From Strigamia acuminata (lineage: Eukaryota > Arthropoda > Chilopoda > Geophilomorpha > Linotaeniidae), in the NCBI GenBank assembly GCA_949358305.1, contig OX442314.1, positions 13,449,060 through 13,513,059 on the forward strand: DNA of 64,000 nt, given 5' to 3'. The translations under genes were made by a program, and so were the position numbers. Under the pieces are notes generated by a model. It was not told the DNA's origin. It ran no database searches and saw only the letters and a program-made list of their open reading frames with translations. Positions 25,266-44,007 of this stretch are shown one piece after another; within the stretch, counting starts at the first letter, position 1; each line of letters opens with the position of its first letter.

Positions 25266-26381
25266 CTATTTCTGCTTCAACCGGAACGGCGCTCCCTCGA
25301 CCACCACCGAATTTCCAGCCAACGAATGCGCCGGCAACCGCGACATTCGCACCGCCGCCTTACTATCACTCGTAGACATAAACCCCACGCACATACTATC
25401 GGTCGTATGCGCCCAAATCACCTCCCCAGCTCTATTCTTAGCATCGTACATCAAAACCACCGAGCCGGCTAATCGTTCAGACAAATCATTAAAACTCTTC
25501 GACTTTAAAATCTTGTCCGAATACAAATGTTGCAGCGCTAAAGTCGGGTCCGAACGATCCATTTCCACGACCCGACAACACTCCCGCGCTAAAATGGTCC
25601 GAATTAACGATTCCCCACACCCACTTGTGGCCGCAGCGACTGCACTCTCTTCACCCAGTTGATTCTGCGCCCAACAGCCGCTCCCAAACACAGCAGCTGG
25701 CCCGACTCGTCCCGGGTGCTTCATAATAACTCCTCCGCTGGATACAGCTGCCGCAGTTTCTCCGTTAACATCGGCTCCAATCACCCCGACAGTGTCGCTC
25801 ACTTCGCAGTCGAACTCGGGCCCTGAAATGTCTTTTTCATTCACATTACACACATCGTCTAACGTTTTGTGTGTGGGCGCCATCCTTTTCCGCCACCGAT
25901 GGTAAATCTTGAGTGTTTCTTCGGTCATCATCTCGCGTTGGGAGACGGTGGACATTCCGTGCGATATTCCCCATTGTTTGGCGCCCTCTCCGACGAGAAA
26001 TGACGGCGAGATTCTGCCGTACGAGAGTTTATTGTTTATCTGTTCCACTAATAAAAGTTTTGCTAGGATTGCGGGGTTTTTAATGCACGTTACGGCACCT
26101 ACAGCGCCGTATCTTTGCGTGTTTCCTTCGATCACGCTCGCGTCGCATTCCAGAGTGCCTGTTTCAGTTAGGTTGGAGCCGCATCCCGCATTCGTGTACG
26201 GTGAATCTTCGAGAATTTGGGCGGCCGAGCAAACCGCATCTAGAATTGACGAACCGGTCTTTAGAACTTGCACGCCTTCTACGCATGCTTGTTTGCACAG
26301 TTTTTTGTAATGGGGCGTTTTCGTTACTGAGTGATGGCCCGCGCCTAAATGCACCGATATTATGCCAAAGTTTTGTGGCAT
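25266..26381 (-). CDS. TASP1: Taspase-1, threonine aspartase
   Basis: A single uninterrupted 371-aa frame from ATG at 26381. The Ntn-hydrolase type 2 asparaginase fold is clear: VHLGAGHHS near the N-terminus, TNAGCGSNLTETG, ECDASV, and the autocleavage site with catalytic threonine T197 in SDTVGVIG. These are followed by AAAVSSGGVIMKHPGRVGPA, the TSGCGESLIRTILAREC block and WAHTTDSMCVGFMS. Taspase-1 cleaves after aspartate in MLL/Trithorax and TFIIA precursors and acts in the nucleus. At 371 aa it is slightly shorter than the 420-aa human protein. No intron interrupts it, unlike every neighbouring complete gene. It is divergent from MAD2L1BP (188 bp between start codons) and convergent with MOK. 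Confidence 0.95.
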   Translation of the reverse strand: MPQNFGIISVHLGAGHHSVTKTPHYKKLCKQACVEGVQVLKTGSSILDAVCSAAQILEDSPYTNAGCGSNLTETGTLECDASVIEGNTQRYGAVGAVTCIKNPAILAKLLLVEQINNKLSYGRISPSFLVGEGAKQWGISHGMSTVSQREMMTEETLKIYHRWRKRMAPTHKTLDDVCNVNEKDISGPEFDCEVSDTVGVIGADVNGETAAAVSSGGVIMKHPGRVGPAAVFGSGCWAQNQLGEESAVAAATSGCGESLIRTILARECCRVVEMDRSDPTLALQHLYSDKILKSKSFNDLSERLAGSVVLMYDAKNRAGEVIWAHTTDSMCVGFMSTSDSKAAVRMSRLPAHSLAGNSVVVEGAPFRLKQK

Positions 26382-26569
26382 TTGTGTTGTTTCTTTTATG
26401 TTTTGGGTTTAAAATTCGTACCAACCTCAATAGTGAGTGCTCATTGTGTGCCGGGATGGTTTGGAGGCTTGCAAGAGTCGCCATCAGGTGGGGTTAGTTG
26501 TCGATAACTGAAGAAGCGCCGTTATTACGATAAAACACGTAAACAACACCGCGGAAATTTGATTTAAAG
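26382..26569. promoter_or_regulatory. Short divergent promoter TASP1/MAD2L1BP
   Basis: Only 188 bp separate two start codons on opposite strands, so both promoters must overlap or be shared. No TATA box or named site was recognised. Confidence 0.6.
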
Positions 26570-27404
26570 ATGGCTTTTGGAAGCAGAAATCGCTGTCAAT
26601 TGGTCGTTAGTAACGTTGATTTGGATGGAAAATTGAATCCGCAAAGTTATTGTCAACTTACGATTGAAATTTTGAAATATGCGATTTTTACACGGGGACA
26701 AATTCCTCTTCAATATGATTTTTGGTGCAGAGATTTAAATGCAGTGAAAAACACCGTAAATATTTGATTTATTATGTCTAAAAAACGTGGAATTCTAATT
26801 GATTTTGTATTTTTAGGATGTTTTGGGTGTGTTGCAACGTAATACGAGAAGAAAAAATGAAGAAACCGTCACAAATTTTGAAAAATGGTTCGAAGAAATT
26901 CGAAGTTTATTCATTAACCGCGTCGACGTTCAAGAAATTCTGTTTGTTATTGGTGCGACGTATATTTCGCCGAAGATTGTGTATAAAATAAAGCTGCCAG
27001 GAAATCTGTGGGCGAAGAACGTAGCGTGTGATTTCCTACCCATGCGAATGTGTCTTTTGCAAGTTCTGAAGCAGCTAGTTAAGGCCGAAGAGGCCGTTGC
27101 GGTTGTGGAAATCGCACCCACGAACATGTATTTATTTGTCAAAATGAATTCCAACTGTGGAGTTAATTCCTTGATACCGAAACCTGATTTCCAGCCACTT
27201 CAAAGAGGCATCTGCGTTAATATAAACTTGAATGAAAAAGAGCAACTTTCACAATTTCAAGTGTTTAATGACTCGTTACAGAATTCGACGGACAATTGTA
27301 TAAAAATGGCTGAAAAATTGAGTGAATTACAATTAAACGAGAAGATAAATTCACATTTCATTTGGTTTCAATCACCAATCACAGTTAAAGGTATTAGAAA
27401 TTAA
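26570..27404 (+). CDS. MAD2L1BP: MAD2L1-binding protein (p31comet)
   Basis: Two exons, 26570-26755 and 26817-27404, join in phase 0 to 257 aa (human 274). Landmarks shared with p31comet are the early CQLTIEILKYAIFTRGQIPL helix, the LFVIGATYISPKIVYKIKL strand region and, at the very end, HFIWFQSPITVKGIRN, the counterpart of the human YIWFQAPVTFKGFRE tail. The protein folds like a HORMA domain, binds closed MAD2 and, with TRIP13, disassembles the mitotic checkpoint complex. The intron is 61 bp. It is convergent with FRMD8 (stops 141 bp apart). Confidence 0.9.
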
Positions 27405-27545
27405 AAATATGTTTGTTTAAAAATTCTGTTTAATTTTTGTTTAATGTCTTTTATTGAGTTTCGTGTTGTTTTTTAATAAATAAAAAAGTTGTATTTTACA
27501 AAGAACATTTAAAAAGACACTTATATAAATCTAAGACTCGATTTA

Positions 27546-29803
27546 TTATGATCCCGTTTGACTTATGCAATCACCTAAAAAAAATGAAAAATTTATTTTA
27601 AATTAAAAATAAAATTTAAATACGTTTTTTTACCGTCTTCGTTGAACGTCGTCAATGATAAACGATTCAACTTATTCGATAAAAACGTCGCTGATGAACT
27701 AGTTCGTTTTGCCGCTGCTTTATTCAAAGGTACTAGAGTGTCCGACAATAAATCGGACACAGTTCCGACATCTACTTCTGTAAAAACAATTGTGATTTTA
27801 ATTCGGTGCACTGTGTCGAGTGTGGGGAAAATACCATCGACGTCTAAGGAAATGTTTTGTCTTATTTCAGTCTCGCTTTCCCAATTTTTAGCCGCTTTTA
27901 CATCCTCTACAAATGAGGAAATTATGGCATTCATCATTATGGCCTGTAAAGAAAATTAAATGTTTGAAAATAATTTCTAATTTTAAAATTATCAACTTGA
28001 AGGTTTTTTACTTGTTTAGAAAATAATTGGAGAATTTTCCACACTTTTGATTCAGTTTCCTGAACTTGAAATTGTATATACAACGATGGGAAACAGTCCG
28101 GATTGTACGGTTGACTCGATTTTATGTACGCCCACGAAAATTCCTGATACTTCAAGCCCAAAAGCAAAGTCTGAAACGAATTTGATTTCATGAATTTTCT
28201 AATTAAAGTTTCTAATTAAAGTTTTAATATAAAACAAAAATAATTTTACATTTTCGTCTTCATTTATGATAAAAATTCCTTCAGAATTTATTGCAATTAA
28301 AACTTCCTTGTCTTGCGTGCCGAGGATGTTTGATAACATTGTTTTTGGCTTTTCGATCTGGCCGTGGAAAAATGCACTTCTATACAAAAATTAGAAAAAT
28401 TTAATGATTTTTTAATTTTTAACGATTTTTATTTTATTATACCCATAATATGGAAGCGACCAACAAAAGTGCAAATATTTCTTCTTTAATTGGTCCGCGG
28501 TTGTTGACAACGGAATGTTGCAATATTGTTCCAATATGTGCGAATCGGGCCCACTTTTTGCGTTAAAATTCAACTTTAACAACCAACGATGTTTACACAA
28601 ATGGTGAGGTAAAAATCCATTCACCTTTGATCTAAAAAAAAGAAAAAAAAATTAATTCAATTTATATTTTCGAGTTCAAAATTTAAATGTTCGGTACCTA
28701 AAAAAACTGAGCGTGTGTAAATTTGGATTGAAGGGTCCCAATTCGATGCCCGCTTGCAACGATGCTAGTTTATAATAATCATTTTCCTCGCACGGATAAC
28801 GAGCTTCGAGGATATTGCATTTAGCTTCTTCGTATAGTAAATTTAACACGTTGCAATCTTCGATCTATAAATCAAGAAAATAAAATTACAAATACAGTAG
28901 TTTAAATATCGCAAATTCGACATTTACTTTTTCCTCTTCTTTTATGGAGTAGAAAACATTCCTCTGCAAGGAAAGAATAGGTTCGTCTAATTCTAAATCG
29001 CTTTTATCACATATTGTGTACTTTTGTAGTAACTGCGGCCATTGTTGAAGGATTTTATACGGTAAATGAAACGGCTTCAATTGCACTTCTGCAATTAAAT
29101 CAAATAATTCGATTACATTTTGTCATTTTATTCAAATTTCCAATACAAACCTAATAAAGAAGACGAAAACCACAAAGAGAATATTTTGTGAGCTTCCGGT
29201 GTCGTCAAACCAACTTCCGTTTCATTAAAAACCAAATGAACCAATTCATCAGCCGTTGCAATTTGACCATTTTCCAACTCCAAAGTGACACCAATTTTAT
29301 TTTTCAAGTACACGCATATTTCAAGACCTAAAAATAGAAATAAAACAATGAAATAAAACAATATATTGCAAAGATTTGATCAATTCTGGACATAGAAATC
29401 TCGCGTTAAGCATGCAACATGCATTTCGTGCACCTTTTTTCATTCTTTACTCACAGGGCTTTGTTTTTCTAGTAAAATTGGCAATATGTTGCAGAGGCAG
29501 ATGTTTAGATGAACTACCGAAAGGCAAATTTAAAGGGGAATTCACTTGACAGCGGGGTTTGTTTGCTGTAAATATTGTTATTAGATCTGATGATTGGGAA
29601 ATAGTTGGTTAGTAGAGGTTTTATTGCACAGAAATAAATGGAAATTCACCAGTATTGAATGTTTTTAGGTTTTGGTCTCTTACTAACTTACTGCTGTATT
29701 CAGCGGACGTGCCAGCAAAATGTAGCCTTTCTTTGAATGTCGGTTTGAGTCGAATATCTAGTTTTTTCATACCAAATTCATTGGCATCGCTATATTGAGC
29801 CAT
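27546..29803 (-). CDS. FRMD8: FERM domain-containing protein 8 (Bili orthologue)
   Basis: Ten exons from ATG at 29803 join to 514 aa: 29692-29803, 29455-29565, 29151-29327, 28928-29088, 28698-28864, 28443-28631, 28250-28379, 28012-28170, 27634-27943, 27546-27574. The FERM F1 lobe starts LEICVYLKNKIGVTLELENG. F2 carries LLEVQLKPFHLPYK, NLLYEEAKCNILEARYPC and GFLPHHLCKH. The F3/PH-like lobe has YYGSAFFHGQIEKP and LLLGLKYQEFSW. Each block has a direct counterpart in human FRMD8 (464 aa). FRMD8 binds iRhoms and stabilises the iRhom/ADAM17 sheddase complex; fly Bili dampens Wingless signalling. The extra N-terminal 70 residues are low-complexity and not recognised. Confidence 0.93.
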
Positions 29804-30173
29804 GTGACTTGAGTGTAATGCATCACCAAAACACCAAGTTGTACTTTTTGCAAATGAATATTGTGTAATTACACTTGATTAATTCGTGAAGTGAATCTGA
29901 ATGTAGATATCAGTTATAACCTATGTGTAAGTTGCTTTTGTGCAGATCTTGGGTAACTTTAATACACCTACAACCGTGAGATGATTACAAAATGATGATA
30001 ACAAAAACAACGACGCGTGCTGCCATCTGTCTTTAAAATAGAAAAATGTAGTACCAAATCCAAATTGTCTTTAAAATGTGTTTGTTTTTCTTTTATAAAG
30101 AAAACATTCGCTTTTTTTATTTTAACAGGTTTTTGGTATGCTTTTGTTATGAAATGGAGTTGAGTTACATTTA

Positions 30174-30181
30174 TGACGTCA
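30174..30181. promoter_or_regulatory. CRE-like TGACGTCA, upstream block
   Basis: Palindromic TGACGTCA in the FRMD8-proximal copy of the duplicated block, followed within 45 bp by 'ctcgccaaat' and 'cgcgccaaattt', which are E2F-like. Binding is inferred from sequence only. Confidence 0.45.
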
Positions 30182-30670
30182 TAAAAACTTTCACTTGTCT
30201 CTCGCCAAATCACGCGCCAAATTTGCTTTGTTCGTACCGAGGTTACACTTCTACACCCTTAAAAATAAATTTAAAAAAGAAAAAAGTATGGAATTTATTT
30301 TATAGATAATTGAATCTAAATAATAGATTCGTTTTTAAATTATCAATAAACTGTTTAAATCTAATTTTGAATTGATAACGCCATAATAAGGTAACAGGTA
30401 CCAGCAGCAATGTACGCAGTTTGTTTGTTGTCCACCCCTTAAACTTTTATTATGATCACTTTATCTCTTGCTTCTGGTCAATGGAAAAAATCTTTCGCCT
30501 TTTACTAAAGATTTCCGTGGCCGGGAGTAGTTTATGAGTCTTAAGACCAATTTTTGAAATCCTGTCTTCGGACGGGAGAATAATTAACCAAAAATAAGAT
30601 TTAATTGAAAAAGAAACCTGAAATTTGGGTTTTTCTGTGGCTTTGAAAACACTGCAGAATCCGTTTTTGG

Positions 30671-30791
30671 CAGTGCTGGACTGGCCCGGCGGGGCTACGG
30701 GAAATTTTCCCGTGGCAAGTGGCGGGCCCACCGCAGCCTCTCCCTGTGGCCCGACTCACTAAATTTGTACTCACAAGTCAGTGCAGCCCTG
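30671..30791. mobile_element. hAT-like MITE with perfect 8-bp target duplication
   Basis: Ends are 'cagtgctggactggccc' and the imperfect inverted 'agtcagtgcagccctg'. The element is flanked on both sides by gtttttgg (30663-30670 and 30792-30799). It is 121 bp, GC-rich and non-coding. Confidence 0.75.
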
Positions 30792-31229
30792 GTTTTTGGG
30801 CTGGTTTGTAAATCTCCCCGGAAATTTGGAATTCAGCTGATGTCAGATCAAACAATTGTTGTAGTGTACCTTATTTTAGGTACCTTGGTAGTGTACTACT
30901 TATGTCCTTCTTTTCATCGAGATGTTGAAGTATTATTTTTTGGATGAAACGAACGTTAATTTAGAGTATTTTGTGTTATTTATTCATTTTTAAAAATTAT
31001 GTTTTTTTAGAATTAAAGTTTTCGTATGCTTTCGAGTGCTGCCATCTGTCTTTAAAATATGATATTAAAATAAATAACAATTAAACTACAGCCGAAGTTA
31101 ATCTCTAATAAATGTATATTTTTTTTATGTTGCAGAAATATTTTTAATATTAACTATTTTTTTTCTATTTTTGTTAAGATTTTGTAAGTTTTTGTCTTAA
31201 TATGGACTGGAAGCATTGATTTCCATTTC

Positions 31230-31237
31230 TGACGTCA
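31230..31237. promoter_or_regulatory. CRE-like TGACGTCA upstream of MCM5
   Basis: Perfect palindromic CREB/ATF-type site 72 bp upstream of the MCM5 start codon and 18 bp before the E2F-like site. The arrangement is repeated in the block near 30174. Confidence 0.5.
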
Positions 31238-31254
31238 TAAATCTTCTCTCTATC

Positions 31255-31264
31255 TCCCGCCAAA
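31255..31264 (-). promoter_or_regulatory. E2F site upstream of MCM5
   Basis: tcccgccaaa on the plus strand is TTTGGCGGGA on the minus strand, a perfect E2F consensus, 45 bp upstream of the MCM5 ATG. MCM genes are classical E2F targets, so S-phase control is the natural reading. Confidence 0.7.
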
Positions 31265-31308
31265 TTTACTTTGTGTATACTTCGTGTTTTCTTTGGCTGC
31301 ATCTCATA

Positions 31309-34427
<3,119 letters not shown>

Positions 34428-34433
34428 AAACGT

Positions 34434-34439
34434 TTTATT
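34434..34439 (-). terminator. KPTN poly(A) signal (AATAAA on minus strand)
   Basis: tttatt on the plus strand, 43 bp past the KPTN stop. Cleavage downstream would fall inside the last codons of MCM5. Confidence 0.6.
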
Positions 34440-34470
34440 ATATTGTTTTGTTATTTTGTTTGTATACGGT

Positions 34471-34476
34471 AATAAA
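34471..34476 (+). terminator. MCM5 poly(A) signal AATAAA
   Basis: AATAAA 43 bp past the MCM5 stop. Cleavage 10-30 bp on would fall inside the KPTN coding end (34482 and up) on the opposite strand. Confidence 0.65.
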
Positions 34477-34481
34477 ATACA

Positions 34482-36378
34482 TTAGCTTTCCTTTAATTTG
34501 TCTATTAATTGCGCCAAGCGACCGGCACAAACTTTCGCTACTTCTTCGGACGGATGTTGCAGTATGTGCATTCCTTTGAGTGATAACACAATAAGTTCGT
34601 TCATTCCGTCGTTCGTAATATCGATGTACATAATGGAATGTAATGGATATGCAAAACTTTTTTGCCACTTGAGGTAATATTCGGGTTCCAAGAAGAAGTC
34701 CTCCGAATCGCTTTCGCAGTTAATGTTGTCACCGTTGTACTTGTATATTAATATTTCCTGTTTTGTTTTTTTTAATTAAAATAAATTTAAATTATAAATA
34801 AATTGATGTCAATTTAAATTTCGAAATTATTCACTTGGCCGTAAGTTCCTAAAACGATTTCATTTCGTCCATCCATGTCAACATCAGCCACACAAGCGCA
34901 TAAAACACAGTCGTAATGGTCGCTGTCTGGTAGAATCAATTGATTTTCCAATCCGTTTTGAAGTACATTTCTAAAAATTAATAATAAAGTTATTTATCGT
35001 GGCATTACCCAGTGTTTTCTTTGCTACCTGTAAACTACAGACGATTCTAATGAATTTGTTACTAATAAATGAAATGACGCGTCACGTTCGCTTGTTTTAC
35101 ACACCGACTGGAGAGAGACAGGAACTTCTATTGTACTCGCGGAGGTGAAAAATTGAAGATAAGTAATTGGACCATCGTGACAAACATCCCAATTAGCTTC
35201 AATTGCTGAAACAGTTTTTTAAAAAAATGTATTTTACTTTAAAAGTATAATTATTAACTGAATGTCGCACTTTTAGTTTCCGTATTGACGTAGAATACTC
35301 CCAGGAAACCATCTTCACACCCGATAGCTGTTAAGCGCTTTTTGTTGGCTTCAATATTAACTATGTTCATCCACATAACTCTGTATTTACGAAATATTGA
35401 TCAATTTTCTTTTTTTTTAAATGCTAGGCACATTCATTGTGAAGCAATCTAAATATTGTTCAAAATGGTATTTAGTCTAAACGACTTTATGAATGTGCCT
35501 ACTGTCTGTTTAAATGAATTAATTACATGCTCGGCACTTGGTCGAACTCTGGAAATTGGTCTTTAACCGATTCCTCAACGAATTTATGCATCAATTTATT
35601 CTGTAAACAAACAAAATGTCAATCTACATCAGTTTATTTTTACTATTAAGGTAAATCACCTCTCGATACAAATGAATTTGTGCGTCGCTCCCACTTAGCA
35701 ACCAAACAGTTTCTTGTATATCTCCATTATAAATTCTAAAGAAATAATAATAAAAAAAAAAGTTACGCCACCATTCAAGAACTTTTTAAAAATATATATA
35801 ATATCTACTTAGTATTGTATAATTGATAGGGAATAAACAATAAAGACACACTAGTGCAACTTTGAGCGATACTGTCCAAATTAAAATCCGGTCCAGATTC
35901 CCAGTCGAAATAAATATTTAAGTATTGAGTGCTAGTTTGATTATCAATCGCCTGAAATTAATTAATCAATAATTTGATCATCTCACCTAAATTAACCAAA
36001 CTATTATTCACTTTAATAAACGTAATTCCAATTACAAAATCATTTCCTAAATCAGATTTACTGAATGCACCGATTGATATGATTTCCGCACCACCTATAA
36101 ATAAATTTTAAAACATAGAAAAAAATAAGTAATTCAGCAAAATATATAAACAAAAATTGCACTTTTGTACTTGGAATGTATGTAAAATGGATTTCCTTCG
36201 TCGACGGAAGAATTCGCTCGGTGGTTTTGTGAAATTCGATCGTATAAATTGCCGGATTTCTTAACGACGCTACTAAAATGGAATTGCTCGCTGTGGATAA
36301 ATTCGTCATGCCATAAACATTGCTTTGTGATGGCAAGCCAAAAAAATGGGCTTCTCGAAACGAAAGAAGTTGTGACAT
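34482..36378 (-). CDS. KPTN: Kaptin, KICSTOR complex subunit
   Basis: Nine exons from ATG at 36378 join to 427 aa (human 436): 36171-36378, 36012-36094, 35809-35951, 35660-35735, 35527-35600, 35271-35380, 35028-35205, 34835-34970, 34482-34757. Diagnostic blocks are [102 protein letters not shown] and [18 protein letters not shown]. Each aligns with human kaptin in order. The protein is a WD-like beta-propeller with FG-GAP-type DxDxDG repeats. In KICSTOR (with ITFG2, C12orf66, SZT2) it brings GATOR1 to lysosomes to restrain TORC1 during nutrient shortage. It is divergent from PNO1 and convergent with MCM5. Confidence 0.93.
35425..35501. ncRNA. Candidate microRNA-like hairpin in a KPTN intron
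   Basis: taggcacattcat (35425-35437) pairs perfectly with atgaatgtgccta (35489-35501). The inner arms (aatctaaatatt / gtatttagtct) add imperfect pairing, giving a 77-nt stem-loop inside the 146-bp intron 5. The sequence matches no microRNA I recognise. Either strand could be the template. Confidence 0.35.
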
Positions 36379-36735
36379 TTTCCTTAACTAAACTACCGCT
36401 TATCACTGTCAATCATCATGTATCAACATCACCACCCCGAAACCCAAGACGTAAACATGCGTGCGCAATACTGTGTCAAAATAATAATATATACGCATAT
36501 CTGGAGTCGATGACTGTCATTGGCCGCGAGATAAACTCCTGACACGCTATTGGCCCGAGCCTCCTATCAACCGAGTGTATTTTTATACACCCGGCGACGC
36601 CATCTTTGATCCGAATACACGTGGTGGTAAAATACTGATATATAGAATCTGGAAAGGTATGTAAACATTAAATTATCAATGGTAGAAAATCATATTTTGA
36701 ATGACATTTTACATGGATTACAGTTTGGACAGACA
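36379..36735. promoter_or_regulatory. Divergent promoter KPTN/PNO1 with two CCAAT boxes
   Basis: The 357-bp region between start codons includes a probable 67-bp PNO1 5'-UTR intron. Inverted CCAAT motifs sit in 'gtcattggccg' (36517-36527) and 'gctattggccc' (36547-36557), exactly 30 bp or about three helical turns apart, a spacing typical for NF-Y pairs. Confidence 0.6.
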
Positions 36736-37783
36736 ATGGGTCGTAAACTTGTTCACCGGTCGATAGCGAATGATAATAAAACACCAGAAGTTGTCGTCGT
36801 TAAAAAATCACAGAAACGAAAGGCTGAAGATGATTTGATGGATGTGGAGGCTGGGGAGGGTGACAAAACGTTGTTCCCCCCAATGAAAAAGGAAAAATTA
36901 GTGGTATTTACACAATTAGAAAACTTAAATTCGATATTTTATAAAATAATTTTTTTTTTGATTTTATTTAGGTGGACGTAAGGAAAGTTCCGGTGCCTGC
37001 TCACAGATACACGCCTTTAAGAGAAAATTGGCTCAAGATTTACACACCGATTGTCAATCATCTGCATTTGCAAGTTAGATTTAATCTAAAAACACGACAA
37101 GTCGAGATTCGGGTACGAATTTGGCAAAGATATTCAATTATCTCAATTAATGACTAATTTATATTCATTATTTTAATTTATTTAGACTTGCGAGGAAACG
37201 GAAGATATTGGATCGCTTCAGAAAGCGGCAGATTTTGTCAAGGCTTTTATATGTGGGTTTGATGTCGAGGTATGGAAATATCACTAAATCAAATGTCAAC
37301 AGAAATTATAATTTTTTAAATTTTTTTTTGAAGGATGCATTGGCTTTAGTCAGATTAGATGATTTATTTATTCAGACGTTTGAAATTCAAGATGGTACGG
37401 TGTATTTATATCGATGGCCTTAAAAAAACAATTTTTATTAATTTATTTCTATTTTCTAGTTAAACCTTTATTAAAAGGAGATCATCTGTCTCGAGCTATC
37501 GGCAGATTAGCGGGGAAAAACGGTCGTACAAAGTTTACTATTGAAAATGTAACCAAAACTAGAATAGTTTTAGCAGACAGGTGATGATTTTATACGAATT
37601 TTGGAAATTGTATCTTAATTTACGGCTTTTCTTACACCGTTTAGCAAAATCCACATTCTCGGAGGACTTCAGAGCATACAAATAGCAAAACGTGCCATTT
37701 GTAATTTAATTCTGGGCAGTCCCCCATCTAAAATATACGGCCAGATGCGGCAGTACGCGAGCAGGCTTACGCAACGTTGTTAA
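36736..37783 (+). CDS. PNO1: RNA-binding protein PNO1 (partner of NOB1, Dim2)
   Basis: Six exons join to 237 aa (human 252): 36736-36903, 36972-37112, 37186-37269, 37334-37394, 37460-37580, 37645-37783. The N-terminus is charged and variable. The conserved body begins [20 protein letters not shown], then [38 protein letters not shown]. The KH domain follows ([20 protein letters not shown] and [20 protein letters not shown]). PNO1 binds the 3' end of 18S pre-rRNA in late 40S precursors and recruits the nuclease NOB1. An upstream in-frame ATG at 36679 exists, but it lies between a good donor (gtatgt at about 36659) and acceptor (ttacag, ends 36723), so I place the start at 36736. Confidence 0.93.
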
Positions 37784-38321
37784 ATTAAACACTTTCATGA
37801 CTAAATCAGTTTTAGTGATGTTTATATTTGTGTAATATAGTAGTTTAGTTTTAGGTAACATTTATTTCAAGTTTATACAACGTAAATTACATAAATATTA
37901 AATACAGCGATTGGCAAGCTCTGGAACAAATTCGTATTCCTTTTAAATTTGTGCTTTTCAAGCACTTTCAAATAAAAAAAATTAAAAAAATACACTGTAC
38001 GGAAGTTGTAAAAAAAATGTATAACCATTGATTGTGCTGCGTGTGATGTGAACGTGAATATAAGGCAAAATAAATGGAAGTTGATGGAACTTATTAAAAA
38101 TAATGCTTTTGAAATATGAGTATGGATTCTATATTGCATTTAAACAGTTCTCGTGCGGTGAGCCCTTCTTATAGCTTCAAGTGTAGTCACATTTACAAAA
38201 AGCATTACATTTTGCACAAAATCTTCCTCCTCTTAGCTGATATGCCTTTTAAATATTGCATTTTGTCGGTTTTAAAACCCAGAAAAAGCCACACAATAGA
38301 TAAAAACGGTGCTATCAGTCC
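37784..38321. other. Convergent 3' region PNO1/SPAST
   Basis: 538 bp between two stop codons. It holds AT-rich 3'-UTR sequence with AATAAA-like motifs on both strands. No separate gene is supported. Confidence 0.5.
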
Positions 38322-43346
<5,025 letters not shown>

Positions 43347-44007
43347 CCGTTCGCCATCACTGGATCACTGAGAATGAGTGGAGTCGCCAAAGCGGAGCAC
43401 GAAACTAGATCCGGGAATCGATTCTCTTTTAAAAACATCGAGTTTTTTTATTCACAGACCGATATAACGATGTTTTTATTTTTTAATATCGATATTTGTA
43501 TTATATTTATTTAAAAAAAATGAATCAATTAATAAATAAAACGTGATTTAACGTGCATATATTAAAAAACTACAAATTTAAACAAAAAATCGATTGTCAT
43601 ACTGACGTAAGAAACCGAGAGGAGTTCTGGGATATGTTTTGGATTGGACACGTGTTTGACCTGACGTCAATGGATACGCCTGGACTGCGGCACGATGTCG
43701 GACATAGATGTTCTATTTCCGACCGAGTTTGATGTGCAAAAAAGTTTTCATGGCACGTATCCAACAGAGATATGTTTATTCTTTATTCCCTACAACGTCA
43801 GTGCGTTAATGCGCAATAGTGCTGGACACGTGCGCTAGCGCTAGTAACCAAGGATGCTGTTGTCTTGGCAGCGGATTCGAAAATACAGCCAGATGAACCA
43901 ACTGCGAGCTGCAGCATATAAGAGGCCCAGGAGCAGCGGAGGCTAAATGGCAAAGACTGGAAGCCACGGAGCGAGTTGAGTGCTTCTAACACGACTAACA
44001 GTTGCAA
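43347..44007. promoter_or_regulatory. Divergent region SPAST/pseudokinase
   Basis: 661 bp between start codons. It contains a CRE-like 'ctgacgtcaa' near 43660, a palindromic E-box cacgtg with adjacent 'gcgctagcgc' near 43826-43841, and an AT-rich core at 43440-43610. Site assignments are by sequence only. Confidence 0.45.

Larger units (their letters stand above)
29804..31308. promoter_or_regulatory. FRMD8/MCM5 divergent region with a duplicated promoter-like block
   Basis: The 1.5-kb region between start codons contains two related blocks, about 30010-30250 and 31030-31300. Each has 'gtgctgccatctgtctttaa', then about 150-190 bp later a TGACGTCA and Tctc.c.gCCAAAT sites. Between them lie a 121-bp hAT-like MITE (30671-30791) and unremarkable sequence. 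Confidence 0.65.

Noticed and set aside
29621-29691. Continuation of FRMD8 exon 1 past 29692
   Set aside because: A GTAAGT donor at 29691-29686 joins in frame to an exon that leads into the FERM domain; the read-through adds unrelated residues and stops.
36679-36735. Upstream in-frame ATG of PNO1 as the start
   Set aside because: It lies between a good donor (gtatgt) and acceptor (ttacag) that define a probable 67-bp 5'-UTR intron. It remains possible if that intron is not spliced.
44002-44007. Earlier start for the pseudokinase at 44002
   Set aside because: That codon is TTG; the first ATG in frame is at 44008.
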